A stretch of 64,000 nucleotides of DNA from Pilatotrama ljubarskyi (lineage: Eukaryota > Basidiomycota > Agaricomycetes > Polyporales > Polyporaceae): positions 128,106 through 192,105 of the forward strand of contig MU277730.1 of the NCBI GenBank assembly GCA_022385805.1, written 5' to 3'. Both the position numbers and the translations under genes were made by a program. The notes under the pieces were generated by a model. The model saw only the letters and a program-made list of their open reading frames with translations. It was not told the DNA's origin and did not search any database. Numbering within the stretch: position 1 is the first letter of the stretch; every line of letters starts with the position of its first letter. Shown piece after piece: positions 34,638 through 45,516 of this stretch.

Positions 34638-35255
34638 ATGTCTTCTCCCCCACGTCCCACTATTCGCTCTGCTACCCACCGCTTGCCAGTACCGCGTCCC
34701 CGTGGCTACTATCTCGAAACGCCCAAGAGAAAGAGAGCAACGCGGCTCTATGCGGTGGACATCCCGGACGATGTGATCCTCGAGTATGCGGAGGTCTTCT
34801 GGAGAATCCACTTTCCCAACGAACCCAGGCCGACAAAGGAGGAGGATTTCGCCGCAATCAGGCGCGCAATTATATCGTTCGCTGCGGAAAGCCTGTTCGA
34901 TGCATACCCCGGTCTGCCTCGCCACACCAAGAACATCCGCCTCATCACGCGTGGCGAGCAGTACTGGTGGCTTTTCATCTTCAAAGATGACAGCTCGGAA
35001 GAACTATGGAATGCAGCTCTCGACCCAGCGGACGTCGCTGGCGCGTTGGAGTATCTCCTCATTCCAGATCGGGAACCCAAATGGTACGACTTGAGGACGC
35101 TGCGAAGGCATGATCCGGACAGCGCTTGGTGTGCGTATTACGTTCTAAGCTGTCTGTGGAATGCTCACTCTTGTTTCAAAGGCTGTGGAACATGCAACAT
35201 ATGTGCGCAAGGTCCCTCATCGCGAGACTCTGCGTCGTCGCCAGAAGCAGGATGA
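34638..35255 (+). CDS. unrecognised ~206-aa ORF family, copy 2 (complete)
   Basis: Single-exon frame starting MSSPPRPTIRSATHRLPVPR. Further segments: RGYYLETPKRKRATRLYAVD, IPDDVILEYAEVFWRIHFPN, AAIRRAIISFAAESLFDAYP, GEQYWWLFIFKDDSSEELWN, ALEYLLIPDREPKWYDLRTL and a Cys-rich end, HSCFKGCGTCNICAQG. The middle looks like a compact alpha/beta domain and the tail has five Cys that may bind metal. A canonical TATA box precedes it. The near-identical partial copy at 28925 shows recent duplication. No family recognised, and no signal peptide or membrane segment is visible. Confidence 0.65.
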   Translation: MSSPPRPTIRSATHRLPVPRPRGYYLETPKRKRATRLYAVDIPDDVILEYAEVFWRIHFPNEPRPTKEEDFAAIRRAIISFAAESLFDAYPGLPRHTKNIRLITRGEQYWWLFIFKDDSSEELWNAALDPADVAGALEYLLIPDREPKWYDLRTLRRHDPDSAWCAYYVLSCLWNAHSCFKGCGTCNICAQGPSSRDSASSPEAG

Positions 35256-35644
35256 AATGGAGTGTGTTATGCAGTAGTTGGGTGCGTACTGCTCGCTGGG
35301 CTGCGTGGGCGCTTGATGTTGCGGGTGTGACGCCTACAATAAGTACTTACTTGCTGTATGTAGTACATACGTGACGTGACTTGCGTGTATGCGAGGGGCA
35401 ATTGTGTTACGTGCTGTGACTTACTGTGCTCAACGCGTCGACGCCTGAACGTTCATGAGCTAGAATGAGCCGTCGGTGCGACCACAACAACGACGACGAC
35501 GTGGATCCCGACGAGGATAGTCTCGAGCCTCAGGCCTTGAACGCCTATAGCTCTTCAGAGCGCGTCTACTGTCCCGCGCAGCCTAAGCGGACGCAACATA
35601 CCTCGCTTCCGACTCCGGTCTGACAGACGATCTCCGCACGTTGG

Positions 35645-37406
35645 ATGGAGTGTCCGTACTGCGAACTGAGACAACAGTACGTTTCCCCGTTGTCCCCCTT
35701 ACCACCTGACTTACGGTGGACTCTGTCCATCACAATCTCCGGTGTCCAGTCTGCTCACCTTTCGACTTAAAACACAGCATGCCGCCACAGTCAGAGACGC
35801 ACACATCGCGGGGGCCCAGAAGGCACTCGCCTCCGTTGTAGACCCCGCTCGTCTCAGGCGAGCGGAACTCAAGATCCACAAGGAGCGCGTCCAGGAGATA
35901 TGGGACGGCGTGAACCACGTCCGGGCTAAGAACGAGCAGCGTGCGTCCTTTCCTCTCTCCCTCTCTCGCATGCCCGTCCTGATCCGCAACCAGTCAGAGA
36001 ACGCATCCAAGCCCTCCGAAACACCCTCTCCGCCCGAAGACGCACGCTCGCCATCACCCCCTCCACCCTCCACATCCGCTTCCCCACCGCACCCTGCCTC
36101 CCCCTCAGCCGCACGCCCCATTCTATCCAGCCGCCCGCAATCTTCACTGTCGTCTCATTCGCCCAGTCTCTCCTCGCCTAACGCGCTGCTCGTCCCTAGT
36201 CCCCTTCCGTCCTCACAGCCCGTCACTACCGGCTTCTTTACCTCTACCTCTTCCCAAGCCGCCCGTTCTCCACTCTCCCTCACGTCCACCCCGCCGCAGA
36301 GCTACGGCTGTCCATCCGCGCTCTCTGGCCCTTACGTCCCGGGTACGCCACGGGCGGTCTCCAGTCCTAGTCCGGGCAGCGCTCCACACGGCACCCAGGC
36401 CTCAACCCGCAGCATCGATCTCCTCTCCCGGCAGATTGACGAGATGCAGGCGCAGCTGAGCCCTCTCTGATACTATCGGTAGGCCGCGCTCCGGCCTCGT
36501 CCAAGAGCTCGTCGAAGTGTTCAGCGTAGTCCAAGTCGGAGGTCGTCCGCCACTTGGCGGCAAGGCAGGCATAAAGGGTGAGTGGACCATTGGCGGCTCG
36601 TCTTGCCCGTCCCCGGCGACATCAGATATGAGTCTCGTATGCTCCTTGCACTGTGTGCATCTCTGACTCTCGTTCAGAATACCCTCCTGACCACATCAAT
36701 GCTGTTCTCACGCACGCTATCCACTTTCTCACCCTCCTGGGCTTTTACCTCGGCATCAAACTCCCGTTCGAGATTGTCTGGAGCCATTCGTTCACACCTT
36801 GACCGGGCCTGCGAAAGACAGGGCCTCGTCGGCATAAGCATACCCTGGATGGGCGCCATCCATGGCGGAGAAAGCGGTGGTCGGGCTAGCTACGCTGCCC
36901 GTCCCTGGAGTCTGTGGTCCATACTCGCATATCCTTCACCAGGTGGTCAACCAAGCAACCATTGCACGTATTCTCTGCACCGCCACCCGCTTCTTTCTCC
37001 AGCTCCGCCTCCGCCTCCTCGACCACCCGCCCGATCTCACGCCGCCCATCCACAGCGCCCTCCCCTTCCTCGCACACGCCCACCACATCTCTCACCCCCT
37101 CCCTCGCTGACTCCCAGCTCGCTTCGGCTCTAGACCGCCTCCTTCCGGTGCAGCGCGTTCACCACTGCGCTCGCTATGCTCGTCTACGACGTCTGCTACC
37201 CCACGCACACGCAGGCCGTCGAGATCCCGCTCGCGCACGCCGGCGACGTCGTCGGCAACCTCTGGGCAGTCTGCTGCGAGCTCGAGCTCGGCCGCCCCGC
37301 GCCCGCTCCTGCCTGCCCTCACCCCGCCGTTGTTCCCGCTCGACTTCAGCCAGCTCCTGCAGGCGACGGCGGCTACCCCTGCGCGTGTGCGCGCTGGAGG
37401 CACTAA
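35645..37406 (+). pseudogene. UVRAG/ATG14/Vps38-like autophagy gene, probably broken
   Basis: The order matches fungal Atg14/UVRAG-type PI3-kinase complex subunits: MECPYCELRQQ, then ALASVVDPARLRRAELKIHK, ERVQEIWDGVNHVRAKNEQ, later SIDLLSRQIDEMQAQL, SGLVQELVEVFSVVQVGGRP, GEWTIGGLVLPVPGDIR, YPPDHINAVLTHAIHFLTLL, FYLGIKLPFEIVW, MGAIHGGESGG, YTKHPLHV-like WSTKQPLHVFSAPPPASFSS, and FTTALAMLVYDVCYPTHTQA, GDVVGNLWAVCCELELGR. In the intact family this subunit directs Vps34 kinase to autophagic or endosomal membranes. Several of these blocks lie in different frames without clear splice sites between them, so I favour a decayed copy; a multi-exon gene with unusual introns is the alternative. The first ~0.5 kb is also present, with a deletion, at 29.9 kb. 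Confidence 0.6.
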
Positions 37407-37723
37407 CGTAAAGGAGGCCGGGAAAGCGGAGCGGATCGTCCAGGGGACGAAGGCTGGGACTTGCTCGATGCCGATCTCATCTAGCAATTTAAGCTCACGT
37501 ACGCCCATACCCGTTGCGTCACTCAGTCGTATCTGTAGCTAGCACTCTGTAGAACTAGAGCCTGGATACCTCACTTACATGTAGTCTCGCATTCGCTCAC
37601 TGCTCAGGATCTGTTCCACACGCAAGGACGGACGAATGCGCCTGTGTATGTATCGGACACCTCGATGACATACGCACTACTGTAGTTCATACTTGTATGT
37701 CAGACGCAACAGAGTACGTACGA

Positions 37724-37830
37724 GATGGTGCGTGCGCTGGAAGAGAACGGCACGCTCGCGGAGGACGGAAGGTCGGGGGAGCTCCTTGCTGTCGACCTGC
37801 ATGGCTCGCGTAGGGAGCATCATGTATAGC
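37724..37830 (+). pseudogene. HNH-family 3' remnant, copy 2
   Basis: Encodes VRALEENGTLAEDGRSGELL and DLHGSRREHHV, clearly related to the end of the HNH-family remnant at 27.9-28.0 kb. Nothing of the upstream domain is present. Confidence 0.5.
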
Positions 37831-38060
37831 TGACCGGGATCCATATCGGATGATGCACCGCAGCCCACACGGTGTAGGCGCGCCTGACCGACCTCTCGCT
37901 GCAGGACATCCTCAAACAGACCGCGCGGGAAAAGAAAAGGGTATCCTGAACATATTCGCAGTCACAAATCGAACGTCCTAAAATACAACATACTGACAGG
38001 AAATAAAAGTAGGATGAAGCAACGGGAACACGCAGTCACACCAAGCACCGCAGAGTGGAA

Positions 38061-39654
38061 CTACAAGATATTATCGACCTCGTCCGCCTCTTCGTCCTCG
38101 GACGAGTCCATGATGCTGTCGCGCGTGACGTCCCCGTCCAGCAGGTCCTCGATGTCCGCGTCGACGCGGGCCTCTCGCTTGGCGCGCGACGTTCTGGAAG
38201 CCGGGGCTCTGCGGGCGTGCGGCATCAGTCTCCAGAGCGGCAGCGAACTAAAACTGAACACGCCTACCGTCTCGAGCCGTTCGTCTTCGGCTTTGCGACC
38301 GGAGTCCCTTCCTCTTCCTCTTCATCGTCATCATCATCTTCGTCGTCCTCGTCTGAGCTGATGACAATGGGCTGGAAGGCCTTGCTGACGGCCTTCTTAG
38401 ACTTCTCCGCACTGCGTAGGACATCACGATGGTCAACGTCCACGCACTCGTCCGGATTCCGATGAGATACGCACGCAGAACGCTTCGGCACCGCTCGCGT
38501 GGGTGCAGGGGTCGGGGACGCCCTCGACGTCTCCGTGCGGGCGTCATCTTCATCCGACTCGTCGTCAGACTGCGAGAGACGGCGACGTCTGCCCAACCGA
38601 ATGGTCAGTACAAGTCCCCCTGAGCGACATTGCCGCAGAGTTACTTCGCTTTGCCCTTGCCGTGCCGCGGCGACGGCGGTGGGCTGCGGTCGCCCGACGT
38701 CGCAGCGCTCGTCGTCGTCTCCGTTGCGACACTCAGAGATCGCCTGCGAGGACAACAAGTCAGAATCAGCTCCGCGCAGGGTTCATTCGCGGTGAGCAGC
38801 AGACGCGCACCGCTTCCGGCCCTTCTTGGGCGGCTCCTCGTCGTCGTCTTCGTCCGGGATGATGTCGTCGAGGAACTCGAACAGCTCGCGGAGCTCTTGA
38901 AGCTTCCGGAACTCGTTCTCGCTGAAGTTCTCGAGCTGCCGCTCGTACTTCTTCGAGAGCGCCGCGTCGAATTTGAGCAGCGCGTTCTTCGCGGCCGTGT
39001 CCCGCGGCGGGCGGCGCTGGGCGGCGCGAGATTGAAACGGTAAGCGGTCGGAGAGCGGGACGATGGAGAGGATGGAGACGTACCGATCGCAGGTTCGAGA
39101 GGAGCAGCTTCAGGATGAGGACCTTGTCGTCGTCCACTTCGTCAGGGAGGTACAGCGTGCCGAGCATCTGGCATAGCGCCTTTTTGTCCTCCTCTGTTAG
39201 CAAGTGTCCAGTCAGTACATGCAACCGCCCCGCACGCCGTGGACACTCACTGTCGTAGTCGACGCTGAAGAGCGCCTTGACGATGTCCGTCGCGAGGTCG
39301 AGATGGATCGGGTCCTTCTCGGCGTCCTTACGCAGGCCCTTTGCCTCGGCCCTGCACGATAACAGCAAACGTCAGTGGTGTTGCGCAAGAGCGGGGAGTG
39401 GGGACGATGCACGCAGCGGGGTGGGGTCTGTCCAGTCGACGAACATGAGCGCGACCTGTGCGGGGGTGACCATGTCTTCCTCGCCGTCCCACTCGTGGTA
39501 CGCCTTCGTGAGGCGCTCGTACAGCGGGATGAAGATCTGCACGGTCTCAGTCAGACGGGGCATAGCATAGGGCGGAGGAGGGTTGACTTGCCTTGCGCAT
39601 GCGGTTCTGGTTCGCTGCGGACGAGGACGCGTAGACGGGGAAAAAGTACGAGAC
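38061..39654 (-). pseudogene. condensin CAP-G C-terminal part, copy B
   Basis: Colinear with fragments A1 plus A2 but uninterrupted. It reads YERLTKAYHEWDGEEDMVTP, QVALMFVDWTDPT, EAKGLRKDAEKDPIHLDLAT, DIVKALFSVDYDS, TEEDKKALCQMLGTLYLPDE, ILKLLLSNLRSVRL, an acidic SDDESDEDDARTETSRAS tail, KAVSKAFQPIVISSDEDD and IMDSSEDEEADEVDNIL with the stop at 38061. The frame that is broken in A2 near DPIHLDLA is open here. The 5' side ends abruptly at about 39652-39654 against the AT-rich island, leaving even less of the N-terminus than copy A2. The part after FVDWTDPT differs from A2 and may be rearranged. Confidence 0.65.
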
Positions 39655-40960
39655 TGTTGGAGAAAACATATTCAGTCGTACTACTGCAATTCACCGTGGG
39701 CATACCCCCCTTAAATCAGTGAATTGATCGAGAACTTATCGAAAGAAGTGATCAAATGGGATCTCAATCAGTTCACGCGCCTCTGCGTGACACTCTTTCA
39801 AACATTTCTTTTGCATTAGTTCAGGGTTAAATCTCTCGACGGTCCCTACATAGTTCCGTCAGCTCACGAGGAGCCATAATAAACTCCGATCCACGATCAT
39901 ATTTGTGAAGTGAGGATGAATGTATTTGACGTCACCTCAAAATCAGTTCTTGGTGTATGCACTGAACGCAGGTTAAATCAGAGCTTACCCTTCCCTCGGT
40001 GCTGTTTACGATCACAGTTTGTATGCGTTCTACGAAAATATTTGATGTTATCTATGATCTCATTTATAAGGAGTTGCGGATATGATCAATGTACATACAC
40101 AAAGATCATTCAGAATAAGATCAAGCTTCTGTACGGTACTTCAATGTGAAGACATTCATCATGAGCAGTGCATGGCCTATTCTTCAATTCATTGAACTGA
40201 TTCTGATACGAGCCACTCCTCACCATGATCTGAGCCACTGCTCATTGCGAGCGGAACGTGATCTGATTGTGAACGTATTCGTTGTGGTACCATACATGGG
40301 CTGAACTCATTCAAATAGCTAAGGGTGTTGCTTCAAAGTGATCCCTGTATTCCATGAGCCTCAAAGGCTATTGCTAATTTGATTTGAAATCAGATCCAGA
40401 CTGAGATAGCTCTAGTTCGAGGATCTGATTCAAAACACGTCTACGAGTGAAAGCGCCTGCTGTAATGATGAATCAAGGTCTAACCACTTTGTGATCGCGA
40501 CTTCAAACCTATTCTGACATACAGTAATCCACAGTAGAGTCCCGTTCACAAGATAGAACACGTCAGACTTCTCAGTGGCACCGCGGCTCGAGTGCATACA
40601 AAGCACATAAGGAGGATTGTCTTGTTCAACAACAGCCTTTGATTTAGACATTATATGATTACCGATTATTGACATATTATTCTCAATGGTTGATTGACGT
40701 AAAATACTTGTTTGATGTCTTCAGGCTAGGTGTACATGACAACGGTCAACCGTGTAATGATGGTTATTTACCCCTATTCATCAAAGGTAGATAGAGAGTA
40801 TACATCTCGCGATTGATGACTGCACTTGGTTTCTATTGACGATATGATACTCCGTATTGACAAGCAACCGTGCTCTACTGACGGTTGTAAACTGCGGAAT
40901 GGCATTGGCCATTCCAGCGTTGAATTATTCCTATGCCGGTATAACTTGCAACCTGGCGTC
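39655..40960. mobile_element. AT-rich island with LTR-like terminus (degenerate retroelement?)
   Basis: Base composition drops sharply to AT-rich right at 39655, where the sequence begins TGTTGGAGAAAACATATTCA and continues GTCGTACTACTGCAATT. This matches the block at 33999. TGTTGG..-type starts are common for Copia LTRs. No reverse transcriptase, integrase or gag motif is readable, and the far end is not defined, so the extent is approximate. The insertion truncates CAP-G copy B. Confidence 0.4.
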
Positions 40961-41047
40961 TGATCATTGTCTAAGCATCACGCACACGGCGCCTCAAGAA
41001 CCGCCCTCACCGCGATCAGTCTCGGCAGGCTCTCAGCAGTGTTCGGC

Positions 41048-41093
41048 CTCCTCCTCCTTCTTCTCCTCCTCCTCCTCCTCCTCCTCCTCCTCC
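41048..41093 (+). repeat. (TCC)n microsatellite
   Basis: A run of TCC/CTC triplets with a few TTC interruptions. It creates an artificial poly-leucine reading frame. Confidence 0.95.
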
Positions 41094-41646
41094 CAAACGG
41101 GCTGAATCACTCCTGCGGCATCGGATGTCAGTGCGGGCAAGATGCAACATGGGTTGTCAGCTCCGATGTAGGAGGTGACGCCATCTGGCTTACTCGCACG
41201 ATGCTACCCCCTCCCCTCCCCTCAAAACGGCTAAAAGGCCTTTGTTTAGCCTCCTCTACCAGCAGGCCCTGGTACCATCGCGTGAGGTCGCCCCCTCCTC
41301 TGCACACCGATTTTGCACTCGACATGCAACTTCCCCGGAAAGCATCCCCTCATCGTGTGCGGTGCACCCCGCCGCTGAAGGTGAGTCCGTGTGACTCCGC
41401 GTCTGAGGCGGTACAGTATGACTGATATGAGCCAGTTCCAACCTCCGATACACCTCAGAGCCCTCCACTACCCTACCACTCCTTCGTCAACGTCGTCGCT
41501 GTAGTCCAGCATCGAACCCACCAGGGGCCTGTCTACCCATTCCCAGCTCTCGAGTGCATCCTCGGCAGTGCCTACCCGATCCATGAATGCGTCGTGGATT
41601 GTTCCATGGCTGGCACCTCTACGAGGAGTCGATACCTCATCGCGGT

Positions 41647-42027
41647 TCAAGAACGTCCCGGCACGACGAATCCCAGACTCTCTCGCCTCCTGCCGGGCCC
41701 GAGCCGAGGCATCGAGGTGGTCGTTATGCGTATGTCACCCCGTGGCGCCGTTGTTGACTTCGGTGGAAAGGTGCATCTGAGTTCTGCTCGGAAAGCGGTA
41801 CGCTGGTATGTCTTCCGGGTGCCTGTACAGCCATCGGTTGTCAGCTCAATCCTACGCATGCCCAGCCTCTTGAAGGAACTTGACCAGCGGATGGAAACAA
41901 GGGAGCTGGGCACTCCGTTTCTCTTTCCCCCACGTCTTTGTTCAGAGTAGTTGACACCCTGTACTCTGATTTGGAGTCTGCTTGTATCGTACGCGCCGGA
42001 GCTCTGCTGGTGCACATGTTCCTCCAT
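41647..42027 (-). CDS. hypothetical ORF in the left arm
   Basis: Open frame starting MEEHVHQQSSGAYDTSRLQI, with IRWSSSFKRLGMRRIELTTD and LRCTFPPKSTTAPRGDIRIT further on. It is basic, with no recognisable domain; a C2-like beta pattern crossed my mind but is not supported. A nearby frame (41468-41650) ends in an acidic DYSDDVDEGVVG tail and may be a further exon. It is duplicated at 63367-63747. Confidence 0.35.
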   Translation of the reverse strand: MEEHVHQQSSGAYDTSRLQIRVQGVNYSEQRRGGKRNGVPSSLVSIRWSSSFKRLGMRRIELTTDGCTGTRKTYQRTAFRAELRCTFPPKSTTAPRGDIRITTTSMPRLGPGRRRESLGFVVPGRS

Positions 42028-42334
42028 CCTGCTTGATCGAACAGGCGAATGTCATTAGTGGGGAATAAGAGTATGGCGAAGTACATCGGGGTTACATATG
42101 ACAAGTAAGCATCTGCAAACGAGGATCGAGGGACTATGAGAGAAGAAAGAGTCGACAACAGAATGACGGCGTGGGTGTGCGGCGTTCTAGGCGCGCCCGT
42201 CAAGGCAGAACGGGGTACGATGTGAGTACTCAATGGGCGCGACGCCAGTTCAAGCCAGCTTACGACCGTAACACGACGGCGGTCGGGGGCACACAGGGCT
42301 CCGTTCAGCGGAAGACCACCGTGACTGTCGCGCC

Positions 42335-43911
42335 TCAGTGACGAACTTCGACGGAAGGCGCTTCGCACAGCGTTCCAGGTACGCTGGATGCTTCGGTCTG
42401 AACGCCGCGGTCGAGCGTGCGCCCGTGGAGCCCCTCAGTAGCTGCACCACTCCGGCGCCGAAGACGGTCTTCCTGCATGATCGCGTGCACGGCTTCGAGC
42501 TCCCCCCTCAACTGCCGCACCTCGTTATGAAGGCTAGCCATATCCATCAACAGAGCGCCCCCGACCTTAACAAGAGCACATGTCAATACCACCACGCATC
42601 ATGAGAGACGATACATCTAGCACTCACGGTGGCCGCCCTTGGTTGCGAACCTGGTGTCGGCTGGTTGCTCTGTCCGGACGCCGGGAGATAGGTGCCACTG
42701 GCAGGTACTGGACATGAACGGTCGGTACGGAACTCACACCCGTTTGAGCGACCAGAGAGCTGTTCGACCGGCAAGGCTTCGCGTCCTCCAGTCCCAACGC
42801 CGATAGCTGTGTGAGCTGGGACGGGTGGCGGCCCACGATGGACGTAACGTTCCTGCATTCGCGTGATCACCTCCAAGCCCCGGTCAGACACTCATGAAAG
42901 GTCTACGTACCGCTTCGCTCCCCTCACGCCCTGCATCCGGTTCAATCCTGCTTGCATCCGCATTGGTATGGATTTCCTTTGCCGACGCATATACCATGCT
43001 TCCATCGTCGCTCATGTGCTCCGTGGGAGCCGGCCGGGCAGACGCCTCGAAAAGTGCAGCAATGTTGGCAATCGGGGTGCTACACGAGAGACCGAGCACG
43101 GTCAGTGTGCGTGCTCAAGCACATGACAGAACGACGTACCCGGCACGGCGACTTTCGACACTCGAATAGTGCATAGGCGGACCGCCACGGCCTGCGAGAG
43201 CATGCGCCTGCACCTGAACTCGAGGGTGCGACCTCTTCTGCTTCTTCAGGCGTGATGCGGACGGCTTGCGTGAGAAAGCACCGCGAGCGGTGGAACTCTC
43301 GGACGAGCTGCTAGACAAAGCACGCTTGCGGTGAAGAGGAAGTGTGAGTCCGGTGGACGAGCCACTGTTGGAGCATGACGGTCAGGTTTAGGTCGAGAAG
43401 ACGGATGAACCACCTACGTATGCGCTGCACCCTTGCCATCTTCTCCGAATCGGTCCAACCTCAGCGTTGTCGACAAGTCCAGATTGCGTGTTGTAAAATC
43501 TACGAGCGATGACATGCCGTGTGTTTTCTCGTCCCCACCATTTGCACCTGCACGCATCTTTTCCTGGACCCGCGCGCTCAAGGGCGACGTGCTAGGGTGA
43601 TAGTCGTTATCAACTATCAATTCAGACGAGACAACCGGCCTACCTATTGGCGGCGGCAGATCTCGCAGGTTGGTGTTCGACTGTCATACTTGCCGCCTCC
43701 ACCGGTAGCGAATCTGCTGATGCTTGTCGATCGCCATGCGTGGCACTGTGGTTCCGCATCATCTGCCGCAGTTGTTGTCCGTAGGGCACTATGGTCCTCA
43801 CCTTTGTCCCTTGCCGTCGTCCTTCGGGCCCTGCTGGTCCAGAAAACGAGGTATATCTTTGAACGGGGTCCGAGATACATTGTCCGGAGCGGAGTTCTCT
43901 GCCAGAATCAT
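42335..43911 (-). CDS. novel Ser-rich, coiled-coil protein in the left arm
   Basis: Mirror copy of the gene at 61483-63059, same exon structure. Start MILAENSAPDNVSRTPFKDI. Later segments: MSSLVDFTTRNLDLSTTLRL, ALSSSSSESSTARGAFSRKP, a basic SASRLKKQKRSHP stretch (possible nuclear signal), TPIANIAALFEASARP, and a C-terminal helix MASLHNEVRQLRGELEAVHA ending SVEVRH. It appears intrinsically disordered apart from the C-terminal coiled coil. No family recognised. Its exact duplication in both arms means that two nearly identical gene copies exist, in opposite orientation. Confidence 0.55.
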
Positions 43912-44131
43912 TGTCGCCTCAGTTGCAGACGCGCGGGCTGAGCTTGAGCGAATGTGCAGGCAGATTGCGGGGGCCCGAAGCCTTATATCATCTTGCTAGA
44001 GTCGCCTATGATGCACCCAAATGACAAGGACGATTGCGACGGGCTCTCACTGCACCAAAGGCTCGTTATTGCCACTTGCAACAGCAATGGTTGGGATATC
44101 ACATCACCTGTCAATGTTCTTTGGCATCCTG

Positions 44132-45516
44132 TCCTCTTCATATTCTGTACTGTTCGTATTGAGACTATCAGGCGCGCGCCTGGAGCAGGAGCTATATCTT
44201 CTGCACCTCCATGAGACACGCTTTGACGCTGCGCAAACTGCAGACTCGATGATCTCCACAAATGGATGTGCGGAAGGTGGAATCCTCCACGAACTCGCGC
44301 ATTTTCAAGGCAGGCGAGGAGTGGCGATGTGACGTACCAAATCTCATATTGCTGATATACTTGATCCGCCTGGTGGAGTCCATTCGCGAAGGCCGGACAA
44401 GAGTCTGCATGAAGGGCCATGGCGACTGTCGTGCAGGCAGCTGGACTGCAGCGGTGGCGCCTGGAAGGAGCGTGCGGCGATGTCGACAGCGACGGAACTG
44501 ATATGGGACTCCAGCAAGATGTGGGTACGGGCAGCCACTGACATCAGATGTAGCCGAGTCGGCACGCAGGAGAGGTTCCTCCTCGAGAGCCAGCGGTGTT
44601 GCGGATTGAACAGTAATAGTATATATGTCATCCAATGCCATATGTGCATTCAAGTAGTGATGAGTACGATTTGCATAGAGGGACGAGGAGAGCCACAGGC
44701 ACGCATAGTCTGCTTTGGAAGGCGTCCGGCGAGCTGACGTAGAGGACTCGAAACATTCACGCTCGTGCTGAGCCACAGAACCGTCATCCACTGCAACCGG
44801 GCAGCGTACAGCTCCGGCAATAGAAGATACGGGCTTACCGCACTGTAGAGCTGTGTAGTGCAGTCGCCTGTAAGCGCCCTAGAGGGAGCGTCACCCAGAG
44901 CGGCCAGAGACCATCCAGCCCATTGCCGGGCTCTTCAGGCTGTGGAAAAGCGATGGCGTGGCCAGAATGGTGCGTCATGAGGTGTCTGACAGCAGTAGGG
45001 CAGGAGCAGGAGGAATAGGAGAAGCAGGAGAGCTAGACGGCGAGCGGAGCAACAATGGAGCAAGTAGAGTATTCGAGCACCCCGGGCGGGTGTCATGACG
45101 CGCGGGTCGCATCTGGGGAGTATACAAGCGGCGCACCTCCCCTCGGGTCCGGGCGGCGCCCTCGACCCACACCTACAATATTTATTACAGTAATTACCAC
45201 TCCGCTAAGTCAGCTGGGCCGGCGAGGTATTGGGTCTTATCTCTTTACCTAAGTTACTTGTTGTAGCGTAGTCGGTCTAATAAATCTGTTCTCTGTTCTT
45301 CGCCAATCGTGCCATAGTGTGCGGGCACCGGGCTACGTTCGCCTGCCCAGCATCTGCTCAGCTGGGCGACTTGGCTTGCGGCCAAGCGCAACATCCTTTG
45401 TGATCGTGATACCATATTGCGAACTACGCACACCCTGCATCCGGCGCACAGCAGTACAGTACAAGCAGCGACTCTACACATCGACATATGTCTCAACGAA
45501 TTCCCAATTAGCCCAC
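44132..45516. other. unique sequence between left arm and coiled-coil gene A
   Basis: About 1.4 kb with no gene I can support. The corresponding interval on the right is only 0.7 kb and is not obviously alignable. Confidence 0.4.

Larger units (their letters stand above)
41394..44131. repeat. left arm of large inverted repeat
   Basis: Reverse complement of 61263-64000; mirrored positions sum to 105394. I found eight substitutions and no indels in at least 2738 bp. The match ends inward at about 44131. The outer limit is unknown because the partner arm runs off the window. The arm contains the genes at 41647-42027 and 42335-43911. Confidence 0.95.

Noticed and set aside
36914..37110. Separate Ser/Pro-rich gene
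   Set aside because: It fits as the low-complexity segment between two conserved blocks of the ATG14-like gene.
40967..41425. Reading frame with a long leucine run
   Set aside because: It is a translation of the (TCC)n microsatellite, with no other coding evidence.
41594..41950. Plus-strand 118-codon frame in the left arm
   Set aside because: It overlaps the minus-strand frame and shows no domain; I could not prefer it, so the minus-strand frame was listed at low confidence.
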